A stretch of DNA of 64,000 bases from Collimonas fungivorans (lineage in GTDB: Bacteria > Pseudomonadota > Gammaproteobacteria > Burkholderiales > Burkholderiaceae_D). The notes beneath the pieces were generated by a model, which did not search any database, was not told the DNA's origin, and saw only the letters and a list, made by a program, of their open reading frames with translations. The stretch lies in NCBI RefSeq assembly GCF_001584145.1, contig NZ_CP013232.1:372001-436000 (forward strand). The letters run 5' to 3'. Positions within the stretch are counted from its first letter, which is position 1, and the number at the start of each line of letters is the position of its first letter. Shown one piece after another: positions 45,241 to 53,280 of the stretch. Both the position numbers and the translations under genes were made by a program.

Positions 45241-45625
45241 TTATGAAAAATTTGAATTACGGTGATAAAAAATGATAATTTCACATCATAAATTAATATA
45301 TATAGACTGTCTTAAATCCCTGGTACATAAAGGGTTTGCAATGGCAAGCGAATCCAGCTAACGGACTTCGTTCCTTGTTCTTAGCCGGCCAACCGATTAT
45401 CAATTTATTTTTAGAAAAGAGAACTCAAGATGACATCGACATCACTGTTTCATTTGGCATTCCCTGTGAACGACATTGCCCAGGCACGAGCCTTTTACGG
45501 CGATCTGCTGGGCTGCCCTGAAGGACGCAGCGACGAAAAATGGGTGGATTTCAATTTCTACGGACATCAACTGGTGGCGCACCTGGCTCCAGACGAAACC
45601 GGTCTTAGCGCGACCAATCCGGTGG
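45241..45625 (+). repeat. Duplicated promoter-VOC segment, copy B (intact)
   Basis: Homologous to 43017-43400. It carries the promoter area of the intact VOC gene (45430) and that gene's first ~65 codons. The ggt gene and its terminator separate the two copies, so a tandem duplication with ggt inserted or captured between copies is the simplest reading. Confidence 0.85.
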
Positions 45626-45852
45626 ATGATCATGATGTGCCGTCACGCCATTTCGGAGCAATCTTGTCCTTGCCTGAATGGGAAGCGCTGGCAGCGAAAT
45701 TGAAAGCCGCCAACATCAAATTCATCATCGAGCCATATATTCGTTTCAAGGGAGAGGTCGGTGAGCAGGCCACGATGTTTTTCCTGGATCCGTCCGGTAA
45801 TGCGCTGGAATTCAAATCGTTTGCGAATATGGATTACATCTTCGCAAAATAA
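45430..45852 (+). CDS. VOC (glyoxalase/bleomycin-resistance) family protein
   Basis: 140 residues with the paired beta-alpha-beta-beta-beta units: [23 protein letters not shown] and later [18 protein letters not shown]. Metal-ligand candidates are His8, Glu127-type positions (ALEFK). These proteins open or isomerise small substrates or bind ligands. 26 bp before the amino-acid binding protein gene and cotranscribed with it. Confidence 0.9.
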   Translation: MTSTSLFHLAFPVNDIAQARAFYGDLLGCPEGRSDEKWVDFNFYGHQLVAHLAPDETGLSATNPVDDHDVPSRHFGAILSLPEWEALAAKLKAANIKFIIEPYIRFKGEVGEQATMFFLDPSGNALEFKSFANMDYIFAK

Positions 45853-45878
45853 TAACTGAAATCATCGGGAGAAAAGAA

Positions 45879-46832
45879 ATGAAAAAACTTATACTGGCGC
45901 TTTGCATCATCGGCAGCCAAACCATGCAATCGAGTCATGCGGCACAAGGTGAAGAGCTGAGCGGAACCTTGAAGAAAATCAAGGAGAAAGGCATCATCGT
46001 CCTTGGCGTTCGAGACTCGACCAAACCGTTCTCTTTTCTGACCGATAAACAGGATTATGAGGGCTATTCGATTGACTTGTGCCTTTCCGTCGCCAAGAGC
46101 ATACAGCGTAAGCTAGGTATGTCGCAACTGAATATCTCGATGCTGCCGGTGACAGCCTCAAGCCGTATTCCGTTAATTCAAAACGGCACAGTCGACATCG
46201 AATGCGGCAATACCACCAATACGGCAGAACGTCAGAACATCGTGGCATTCTCACCCACATTTTACGTCAGCGGTTCCCGCATTCTGAGCAAGCGCAGCAG
46301 CAACGTGCAGACGCTTGCCGAGCTTCGTGGCAAGAAGCTTGCAATCAATAGCGGCACTACCCATATCAAGATGATCACCATACTCAACAATGAGCAGAAG
46401 CTTGGTATCGATATTGTCACATCACGCGATACGGCAGAGGGAGTCCTTCTGGTCGAGACTGGCCGGGTGGCTGCTTTCGTGAATGACGACATCGTGCTCG
46501 CTTCGCTGGCAGGTGACAGCAAAATGAAGGACGAGCTAGTTGTTAGCAAAGATGCGCTCTCCGTCGAGCCGTTCGGGCTAATTTATGGCAAGGACGACCC
46601 GGCTTTCAAGCAGGTACTCGAAACCAGCATCACGAACATCTTCAAGTCTGGGGAGATCAAGAAGATCTACGCAAAATGGTTTCAATCGCCGGCGTTGCCG
46701 CATGGTCAGAATCTAAACTGGCCGATGAGTCCCGAGACTCAGGCCGCCATCGCGAAGATCACTAACTCCTCCAATCCAACAGACTATGCGCCATTACCAA
46801 AAGAACAGTTGGCGGTGGTTAAAAAGAAGTAA
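45879..46832 (+). CDS. Amino-acid ABC transporter substrate-binding protein (glutamate/aspartate type)
   Basis: 317 residues with a signal peptide (MKKLILALCIIGSQTMQSSHAA). SBP family 3 pattern: GIIVLGVRDSTKPFSFLTD, YEGYSIDLCLSVAKSIQ, VDIECGNTTNTAERQNIVAFS, SGTTHIKMI. The arrangement with CGNTTNTxER matches GltI/GlnH-like glutamate binders. No permease or ATPase genes follow, so it must use a transporter encoded elsewhere. It would capture glutamate freed by GGT, a plausible functional link. Confidence 0.9.
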   Translation: MKKLILALCIIGSQTMQSSHAAQGEELSGTLKKIKEKGIIVLGVRDSTKPFSFLTDKQDYEGYSIDLCLSVAKSIQRKLGMSQLNISMLPVTASSRIPLIQNGTVDIECGNTTNTAERQNIVAFSPTFYVSGSRILSKRSSNVQTLAELRGKKLAINSGTTHIKMITILNNEQKLGIDIVTSRDTAEGVLLVETGRVAAFVNDDIVLASLAGDSKMKDELVVSKDALSVEPFGLIYGKDDPAFKQVLETSITNIFKSGEIKKIYAKWFQSPALPHGQNLNWPMSPETQAAIAKITNSSNPTDYAPLPKEQLAVVKKK

Positions 46833-47203
46833 GGCGTCTTGCTATGTCGAAGAAATGATTGAATAACAGCGAATTTTCCCCTGGTATGGCCAAAAATTGA
46901 ATCTATCAACGTGATAGATCCGCTAAGCGCTTTTCGGGGGAAATCAGCTATGTTCAACTGAATTACACAGTGAACGTTGGTTGGTCGCACCAATTCAAAG
47001 TCAGCTTTCTTACGCCGTAAGCGACTCTATTTGGAAAGGCATATTGAGTTTTTCTCAGTGTCGGACTGATAACGGATTGATTTGACGTTCCTATACTTGA
47101 CGATTTTTAACCATTTGCTTCGCTGTGCCGTTCTCAGCGTATTGTTTGTAGTCCGTGGCACATTCCCTGTCCTATCCACATAAATCCTCTGAAGGAGCAT
47201 TTG
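46833..47203 (+). other. 371-bp intergenic region
   Basis: No gene seen. AT-rich with several TTGAC-like words around 47079-47102 that may be -35 elements, and the AAGGAG (47192-47197) ribosome site of the RidA-like gene. No terminator was recognised after the binding-protein gene. Confidence 0.4.
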
Positions 47204-47977
47204 ATGTCAAATCAACCTCACGGACAACCGGTAGCACTGGTTGAAAACAGCGCAGGTAATTACAAAATTCTCCCGAGCGGTGCCGCCTATTGCTCCGGCA
47301 TCATTCCCGATCCCGGCTTCGAGGTCGTCCGCGTAGAGTTACAGTCCTGGCTTCCCCTCGAGCAAGCTTATGCCTTCATCGAAACGTATCTCAGAGGCAT
47401 AGGGCGTCCCGTTCAAGCGTTCTGTGGAATAGAGTTGCGGGTCCCCGAGCCCTTGACTTTCGACAAGTGGTCGACCTTCAACGTCCCGTACCTTGAGCAA
47501 CTGCGTAAGTGGACGCTGATGTCCGGAGACTACAGCCTGGTTTGTCGTTCCAACATTGCACTGGACCTTTATCCACCCACAACCACATCAATGTGCGCGT
47601 TCAGCTATGTCGCGCCCGCGACTTCGAGCGGACTCACCTTTCTGCTCTCGGGCCAGGCAGATATCGGATCCGACAACAAGATCATTGCTGAAGGCGAAAT
47701 TGGTCCCCAAGCCGTGCAAAAGCGCGTCCGCTTTACCATCGACACGGTTGCTGAAACACTGCAAAAACTCGGATTCTCTTGGGAAGACACCACTCGGGTG
47801 GCTTTGTTTCACGCCCACGACATTCCGGATCTTTGGGGCCCTGCGCTGCTTGGAGCGATAGGTGAACCAATCCGCCGCGGAGTTCTCGTCTATCGCGCGC
47901 GTCCGCCGATTGCTGGTGGCGAGGTGGAACTCGAAGCACGCGCCATAAGACGCGATTTTGTCGCAACGACGGCATAG
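47204..47977 (+). CDS. RidA/YjgF-like protein, possibly a deaminase
   Basis: 257 residues from ATG 47204 (AAGGAG upstream). The protein is about twice RidA length. The C-terminal half reads as a RidA-type fold (LTFLLSGQADIGSDNKIIAEGEIGPQ, RFTIDTVAETLQKLGFSWEDT, HDIPDLW, RGVLVYRARPPIAGGEVELEARA, in pieces), and the N-terminal half (YCSGIIPDPGFEVVRVELQS) may be a second degenerate copy. Two-domain RidA-like proteins include 2-aminomuconate-type deaminases. Possibly involved in ring-cleavage chemistry. Family call moderate. Confidence 0.65.
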   Translation: MSNQPHGQPVALVENSAGNYKILPSGAAYCSGIIPDPGFEVVRVELQSWLPLEQAYAFIETYLRGIGRPVQAFCGIELRVPEPLTFDKWSTFNVPYLEQLRKWTLMSGDYSLVCRSNIALDLYPPTTTSMCAFSYVAPATSSGLTFLLSGQADIGSDNKIIAEGEIGPQAVQKRVRFTIDTVAETLQKLGFSWEDTTRVALFHAHDIPDLWGPALLGAIGEPIRRGVLVYRARPPIAGGEVELEARAIRRDFVATTA

Positions 47978-48137
47978 GGGCGGACTTGATGCGCGCAGAA
48001 ATCGTGGACTGGTCTCCCTAACGATGGATTGAAATGGGAAATAGGCTCGAAGCTGAGATTAGGCACGAATTTATATTTACAGCATCACGTGTGCTGATTG
48101 CTCAATACTTCCGTCATGCTACGCGGGCAAAATTAAA

Positions 48138-49109
48138 TCAAGACGTTTCCGTTCGATTGGCGCTGCGCATGAAATCAACAAACGCACGCAGTTTTCCAGG
48201 CATGTGCTTGCGATGCGGATAGTAAAGATGAAACGCGTCGTCCAATGCGTTGTGCCGCCTCAGTACCTGCCGCAGCATGCCGCTTGCTAACTCTTGCTTC
48301 GCAAAATCCTCGTAAATGAAAGCGATGCCATGGCCTTGTATTGCGGCATCGAGGACGGACCTCATTTCGTCAAAAATAAGATGCCCTTGAACATCGATTT
48401 GTATCATTTGACCTCGAGCTTCGAACTTCCATTCAAACAATCTGCCTCCAACGGAATAACGCTGGCGAATGCAGTTGTGCTTTAGCAATTCATCGATAGT
48501 CTCTGGTTCATTCCGCTTGTGGAAGTAATCCGGCGCGGCGACCACAATTCTTTTTTGTCTTGCGCCCAACTGCACCGCGACCATGTCGTTTTGCACCCTT
48601 TTTCCCATGCGTATGCCGATATCAAAACCGGCGTTGACGATATCGCTAAGTTGATTATCCAGTGACACCTCGACATTAATCAGCGGGAATTTCTCAAAGA
48701 AGGCAGCTAGATGCGGCTCGATCAAGATACGGTATGCGACGTACGAAGAGTTGATGCGCACTGTGCCAGACGGTTGATCAGTCGCCAGCAAGACTTGTGA
48801 CAAGGAGCTCTTAATCATCGCAAGTGCAGGTGCTAATGCTGCGTTCAATGACGCGCCAGCCTCGGTCAAACTGACGCTGCGTGTTGTGCGGTTGAATAAC
48901 CGCACATTCAGTTGCGCTTCCACGCTTTTGATAGTCCTTGAAACCGCTGTTGGTGTAACGCCTAATTCTGCCGCAGCCCGCGCGAAGTTCAAATGCCTGG
49001 CAGCCGCCTCGAAGGTCAACAGACCAGGAAGATGTACCGATGGCAACGGGGGTGTGCCCTCGATGCCTTCGGTGCGAACTAATTGTTTGATTATGATCTT
49101 ATTGTTCAT
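48138..49109 (-). CDS. LysR-type transcriptional regulator
   Basis: 323 residues. HTH RAAAELGVTPTAVSRTIKSVE after the GcvA-like opening LPSVHLPGLLTFEAAARHLN; effector domain PSGTVRINSSYVAYRILIEPH. The N-terminal 20 residues precede the conserved start, so a shorter start is possible. Divergent from the Old Yellow Enzyme gene at 49213, which is its likely target. Confidence 0.9.
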   Translation of the reverse strand: MNNKIIIKQLVRTEGIEGTPPLPSVHLPGLLTFEAAARHLNFARAAAELGVTPTAVSRTIKSVEAQLNVRLFNRTTRSVSLTEAGASLNAALAPALAMIKSSLSQVLLATDQPSGTVRINSSYVAYRILIEPHLAAFFEKFPLINVEVSLDNQLSDIVNAGFDIGIRMGKRVQNDMVAVQLGARQKRIVVAAPDYFHKRNEPETIDELLKHNCIRQRYSVGGRLFEWKFEARGQMIQIDVQGHLIFDEMRSVLDAAIQGHGIAFIYEDFAKQELASGMLRQVLRRHNALDDAFHLYYPHRKHMPGKLRAFVDFMRSANRTETS

Positions 49110-49212
49110 ACTCTATGTCCACTTATGGCTATTTACGTCATTATCGCCGATCTCCATACTGAGCACAGCAAGGAATTTCATCCGGCAGAACAGTTATCAC
49201 GAGGAATCAAAA

Positions 49213-50316
49213 ATGACACTCAACAGCCCATCGACGGATCTTTTCTCTCCAATGACTTTGGGAGCCTTATCTCTGGCTAACCGAATTGTCATGGCACCGT
49301 TAACGCGCAGTCGCATGGGGGCAGATGGCGTGCCAAATGAGATGCACGCTCGCTATTACGCGCAACGCGCCAGCGCAGGTCTGATCATTAGCGAAGCAAC
49401 CAATATTTCCGCGCAGGCGCGGGGGTATGCATTGACGCCAGGCATCTGGACTGAAGAGCAAGTCGCGGGTTGGAAACTGGTAACAGATGCAGTACATGCA
49501 GCTGGAGGCCTTATTGTTTGCCAGTTGTGGCATGTGGGGCGCTTCTCGCACGTGGATCTGCAGCCGGATGGCGCGCTGCCGGTCGCGCCCTCCGCGATTC
49601 GTGCGGAAGGACAAACCTATACCGAAAATGGAATGATGGATGTCTCCATGCCGCGCGCACTGGAAACATCCGAGATCCGAGGCATCCTCGATCAATACCG
49701 ACACGCAGCCGTATGCGCAAAACGTGCTGGCTTTGATGGTGTTGAAGTGCATTCTGCCAATAGCTATTTACTCGATCAGTTCCTGCGCGACTCTACAAAT
49801 CAGCGCACAGACCAATATGGTGGTTCGATCGAGAATCGCACGCGACTCACGTTGGAAGTAACCGCCGCAGTGGTCGACGTCTGGGGTCATGAGCGCGTCG
49901 GTATTCGCCTCTCTCCTGTGACCCCAGATGCGGGTAATACGCCTTTGGACAGCCAGGTAATGCAGACGTATGGCTACTTGATCGAGCAACTGAATAGCTT
50001 CCAACTCGCTTACATGCATTTTGTCGAAGGAGCTACGGCCACGTCGCGCGTCGTGCCTGAGAACGTAAATCTCGATGCGTTACGCGCACTGTTCAAAGGG
50101 CCATACATAGGCAACAACAATTACGACCTTGAACTAGCTGTTAGTCGTCGTGCTGAAGGCAAGGTCGATGCCGTGGCTTTTGGTCGTCCGTTCATTGCCA
50201 ATCCAGATTTGGTGCGTCGTTTGCAAGACGGCGCTGAGCTTGCCATAGCGCTACGCGAAACCTATTACGGCAACGGCGAAAAGGGTTATACCGATTGGCC
50301 TGCGCTAGCTGGGTAA
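49213..50316 (+). CDS. Old Yellow Enzyme family alkene reductase (NemA type)
   Basis: 367 residues from ATG 49213 (GAGGA upstream). FMN-dependent TIM barrel: MTLGALSLANRIVMAPLTRSR, catalytic and substrate-binding HSANSYLLDQFLRDSTNQRTDQYGG (His and Asn of HxxN and Tyr at the usual place), NRTRLTLEV, and C-terminal AVAFGRPFIANPDLVRRL. Reduces activated C=C bonds such as enones, maleimides and nitro-esters. Near a LysR regulator as in other electrophile-detoxification pairs. Confidence 0.94.
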   Translation: MTLNSPSTDLFSPMTLGALSLANRIVMAPLTRSRMGADGVPNEMHARYYAQRASAGLIISEATNISAQARGYALTPGIWTEEQVAGWKLVTDAVHAAGGLIVCQLWHVGRFSHVDLQPDGALPVAPSAIRAEGQTYTENGMMDVSMPRALETSEIRGILDQYRHAAVCAKRAGFDGVEVHSANSYLLDQFLRDSTNQRTDQYGGSIENRTRLTLEVTAAVVDVWGHERVGIRLSPVTPDAGNTPLDSQVMQTYGYLIEQLNSFQLAYMHFVEGATATSRVVPENVNLDALRALFKGPYIGNNNYDLELAVSRRAEGKVDAVAFGRPFIANPDLVRRLQDGAELAIALRETYYGNGEKGYTDWPALAG

Positions 50317-50520
50317 GCCGACTGATGAGCAAATAAAGGCCGCATATAAATAGCAAGAAAATAACGAGATGATCTCTTCGATTTGACTATTAAATCTATC
50401 TTTCGATAACAGAACAATGAGCAAACTTTTTGAGCCCCTGGCCGCAAGGGTTGATTCCCATGCCAGTCAAGAGTGGCCGTTTTTTTTACAACGAATCGCA
50501 TCAATAACCAGGAGTGAACA

Positions 50521-50904
50521 ATGAACAAACCTACTTACGTGCCGGATTATCAAGCTATCGTCGAGGTACTGAACAAATACAACGAAGGCTGCAAACAAGC
50601 CAAAAGCAGCATCATGAAGCCTGCTTTCAGTGAGCAAGCAACGATGTTTAGCGTTGATGGTAACGGTAAGCTGACCGGCGGCCCGATCCAGGCATTGTTC
50701 GATGGCATTGACAGCGCATTCCGCCCGTCTCCGGAAGCTCAGGGGGCAATCGTCAAAGTTGACATCGTGGGCACGGCTGCCAGCGCGCGCATCGATACCA
50801 ATGACGTCTCGGGTTTTTGCTTTACAGATTTTTTCAACCTGCTGAAAGTCGATGGTAAGTGGACGGTAGTCAGCAAGATCTTCCACACCCACGTCGCGCC
50901 TTGA
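50521..50904 (+). CDS. Lumazine-binding/NTF2-like protein, cytosolic paralogue
   Basis: 127 residues, GGAG upstream. MNKPTYVPDYQAIVEVLNKY, GGPIQALFDGIDSAF, FCFTDFFNLLKVDGKWTVVSK: the putative lumazine-binding (SnoaL-like 2) NTF2 pattern. No signal peptide. Very similar to the exported protein at 52302, with the esterase between. Role unknown. Confidence 0.85.
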   Translation: MNKPTYVPDYQAIVEVLNKYNEGCKQAKSSIMKPAFSEQATMFSVDGNGKLTGGPIQALFDGIDSAFRPSPEAQGAIVKVDIVGTAASARIDTNDVSGFCFTDFFNLLKVDGKWTVVSKIFHTHVAP

Positions 50905-51112
50905 ACCTCTGGTCTCCCATGAACACGTGGCAGATGAGGCTTCCCGCCATATCTGCTGCGTTTTTCTTTGCAGCCGAACGGTGCTGGAACTGAGCATCCG
51001 GCACACCGCCTGGAAGACGCTGCCTTCGACCGCCTGATCGAAGGCGCAGCAAAATAATAAAGCAGCTCGCTATTTAATCATGCATACACTCAGTCACTAA
51101 AAAGCAACCATC

Positions 51113-52132
51113 ATGAAAACCCTCACCTCCACCCTCGCCCTTTCCGTCCTGACCCTTGCGGTTGGTAACGCTTCTGCAACCGATCTGCCCGGCGTCGAAT
51201 ACAACGTAGCAAAATTCTTGCAATCCCTTGAAGGCGGCAAGACCCTAGACACCATGACGCCGGCCGAGGCCCGCTCCGTGCTGGTAGGCGCGCAGGCTGG
51301 CTCCAAGGTGGCCTTGCCGGCGGCTGAAGTCAGCGAGAAGACGATCCGCATCAACGGCGGCGATCTGAAGCTGACCATCGTGCGCCCGGCAGGCAGCAAA
51401 CAGAAGACCCTGCCCGCGTTCATGTACTTCCACGGCGGCGGCTGGGTGCTGGGCGACTTCCCGACCCACGAACGGCTGGTGCGTGACCTTGTAGCAGGTT
51501 CGGGCGCGGTGGCGGTCTTCGTCAATTACACCCTGTCGCCTGAGGCGGAATATGGCGTCGCCATCGAGCAAGCCTATGCCGCGACCCAATGGGTGGCCGA
51601 ACATGGCAAGGAGATCAACGTCGATGGCAAGCGCCTCGCCGTAGCTGGCAATAGTGCGGGCGGCAACATAGCCGCCGTGGTTGCCTTGATGGCGAATGAG
51701 AAGGGCGCACCTGCACTGCGCTCGCAAGTATTGCTGAGTCCGGTGACGGATGCAAACTTCGACACGCCGTCGTACAAGCAATTTGCCAACGGCTACTTCC
51801 TGACGAAGGACTTGATGGTGTGGTTCTGGGACAATTACACGACCGATGCCAAGGCACGCAAGCAGATCTACGCTTCGCCGCTGCAGGCGACGACCGAGCA
51901 GCTCAAGGGCTTGCCGCCGACGCTTATCCTGACCGCCGAATTCGATGTCCTGCGCGATGAAGCCGAAGCTTATGGCCGCAAGCTCGACGTCGCGGGCGTG
52001 CCTGTGAAGTCGGTGCGTTACAACGGCATGATTCACGATTTTGGGCTGTTAAATGCATTCAGCCATCTGCCGGCATCCCGCAGTGCGATGGCGCAGGCGT
52101 CGCAAGAGCTCAAGGCCAACCTGGACAAGTAA
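51113..52132 (+). CDS. Secreted HSL-family esterase (alpha/beta hydrolase)
   Basis: 339 residues with a signal peptide (MKTLTSTLALSVLTLAVGNASA). The oxyanion motif HGGG in MYFHGGGWVLGDF, nucleophile Ser181 in VAGNSAGGNIAA, Asp in EFDVLRDEAEA and His in GMIHDFGLLNAF complete the hormone-sensitive-lipase/bHSL triad. Hydrolyses short-chain esters as a family. Flanked by two NTF2-like paralogues. The 208-bp space before it may include a decayed coding end (about 50979-51057). Confidence 0.92.
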   Translation: MKTLTSTLALSVLTLAVGNASATDLPGVEYNVAKFLQSLEGGKTLDTMTPAEARSVLVGAQAGSKVALPAAEVSEKTIRINGGDLKLTIVRPAGSKQKTLPAFMYFHGGGWVLGDFPTHERLVRDLVAGSGAVAVFVNYTLSPEAEYGVAIEQAYAATQWVAEHGKEINVDGKRLAVAGNSAGGNIAAVVALMANEKGAPALRSQVLLSPVTDANFDTPSYKQFANGYFLTKDLMVWFWDNYTTDAKARKQIYASPLQATTEQLKGLPPTLILTAEFDVLRDEAEAYGRKLDVAGVPVKSVRYNGMIHDFGLLNAFSHLPASRSAMAQASQELKANLDK

Positions 52133-52301
52133 TTTCAAAGGCAAGGAATCCGCAGGTCACGGCAAAGCTGCGGAATTCATGACAGAAAATACGTCGTTCA
52201 CCTCATGCCGGCTAGAGCAGCAGCGAAGTTTCTCGCAAAATCTGCTGTTTTTTTCAGCTGAGCATCAATCAGTAGTTGCAACCCTTATTACGAGCGACTA
52301 A

Positions 52302-52799
52302 ATGAAAATTACTTTTATCAAGACTTTGTTTTTTGTGGCAATCATTACGGGTTTGGGCGCGACCGCTCAAGCAGAAAATCTACCGCGCGGTCAACAAGTT
52401 GTCAGTAGTAAAACCATAAGCAAACCTACGTACGTACAAGAATACCAAGCCATCACCGAGGTGCTGAACAAGTATATTGAGGGCTGCAAGCAGGCCAAAA
52501 GCAGCATCATGAAACCCGCGTTCAGCCAACATGCGACGATGTACAGCGTCGGCGCCGATGGCAAGCTGGCCGGCGGCGCGATTCCAATCCTGTTCGACGG
52601 GGTCGACAAGGATTTCCGCCTATCTCCTGACGCTCAGGCCGCCATAGTCCGCATTGAGATCGTCGGTAAGGCGGCTAGCGCTCGCATCGACGCCAACGAC
52701 ATGTCAGGTATCTCCTTCACTGACTTCTTCCATCTGCTGAAGGTCGAAGGCAAGTGGACTGTGGTCAGCAAGATTTTCCACACGTATCCAAACCACTAA
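52302..52799 (+). CDS. Exported lumazine-binding/NTF2-like protein (paralogue of 50521)
   Basis: 165 residues with a signal peptide (MKITFIKTLFFVAIITGLGATAQA). The mature part is the same NTF2-like domain as at 50521: KPTYVQEYQAITEVLNKYIE, GGAIPILFDGVDKDF, SFTDFFHLLKVEGKWTVVSK. One paralogue is cytosolic and the other periplasmic, which suggests duplication with new targeting. Confidence 0.88.
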   Translation: MKITFIKTLFFVAIITGLGATAQAENLPRGQQVVSSKTISKPTYVQEYQAITEVLNKYIEGCKQAKSSIMKPAFSQHATMYSVGADGKLAGGAIPILFDGVDKDFRLSPDAQAAIVRIEIVGKAASARIDANDMSGISFTDFFHLLKVEGKWTVVSKIFHTYPNH

Positions 52800-53280
52800 A
52801 TCCTCAATCGGTACGTTCAATTCACAAGCAAATCTAAAAGGAAAAAATCACGACCAAGAACATCAAAGCAGTACCAACCAGTGGTTACGTGGCCACCAGC
52901 GACGCCAGCCGTCTCTATTCAGGCCTATTAAAGTCGAAAACAGACCCATGGCTAGAGAGTCAATCTCAGTAAATTAATACTCATGAAATATCATTTTGGG
53001 AGCTTCTAGATAATCGGATATGTAAAACCGATTACTAATTTTCTGTTCGTGATATCCACTTTGATATTGTTCTTTTTTGCGGTCGCCTATCTCACCACAA
53101 AGTATTTGATGCCGAGCAGGCGTTAGTCCGCGAATAGCTACGGCAATGCTCGATCTCGGGATTTTTTAATCGGCTCGTAATAAATGCTTCCTATAATCGC
53201 CGTGATTAAAAAAGGGGTTCTCGTTTATTGGAGAAAGCCCCTCGATAGGCTCCTTTAAAATTCAATGAAAAGAATCCCAA
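52800..53280 (+). other. 481-bp intergenic region with a likely gene remnant
   Basis: At 52847-52972 a 42-codon frame follows AAAGGA but starts with ATC instead of ATG: TTKNIKAVPTSGYVATSDAS and RLYSGLLKSKTDPW, ending TAA. This resembles the start of a protein that lost its remainder. The rest is AT-rich with no gene seen; it probably holds the promoter of the metallophosphoesterase gene. Confidence 0.4.

Noticed and set aside
50979..51057. Frame ending HRLEDAAFDRLIEGAAK before the esterase gene
   Set aside because: It looks like a protein C-terminus, but it is too short and has no upstream partner to call as a feature; mentioned under the esterase only.
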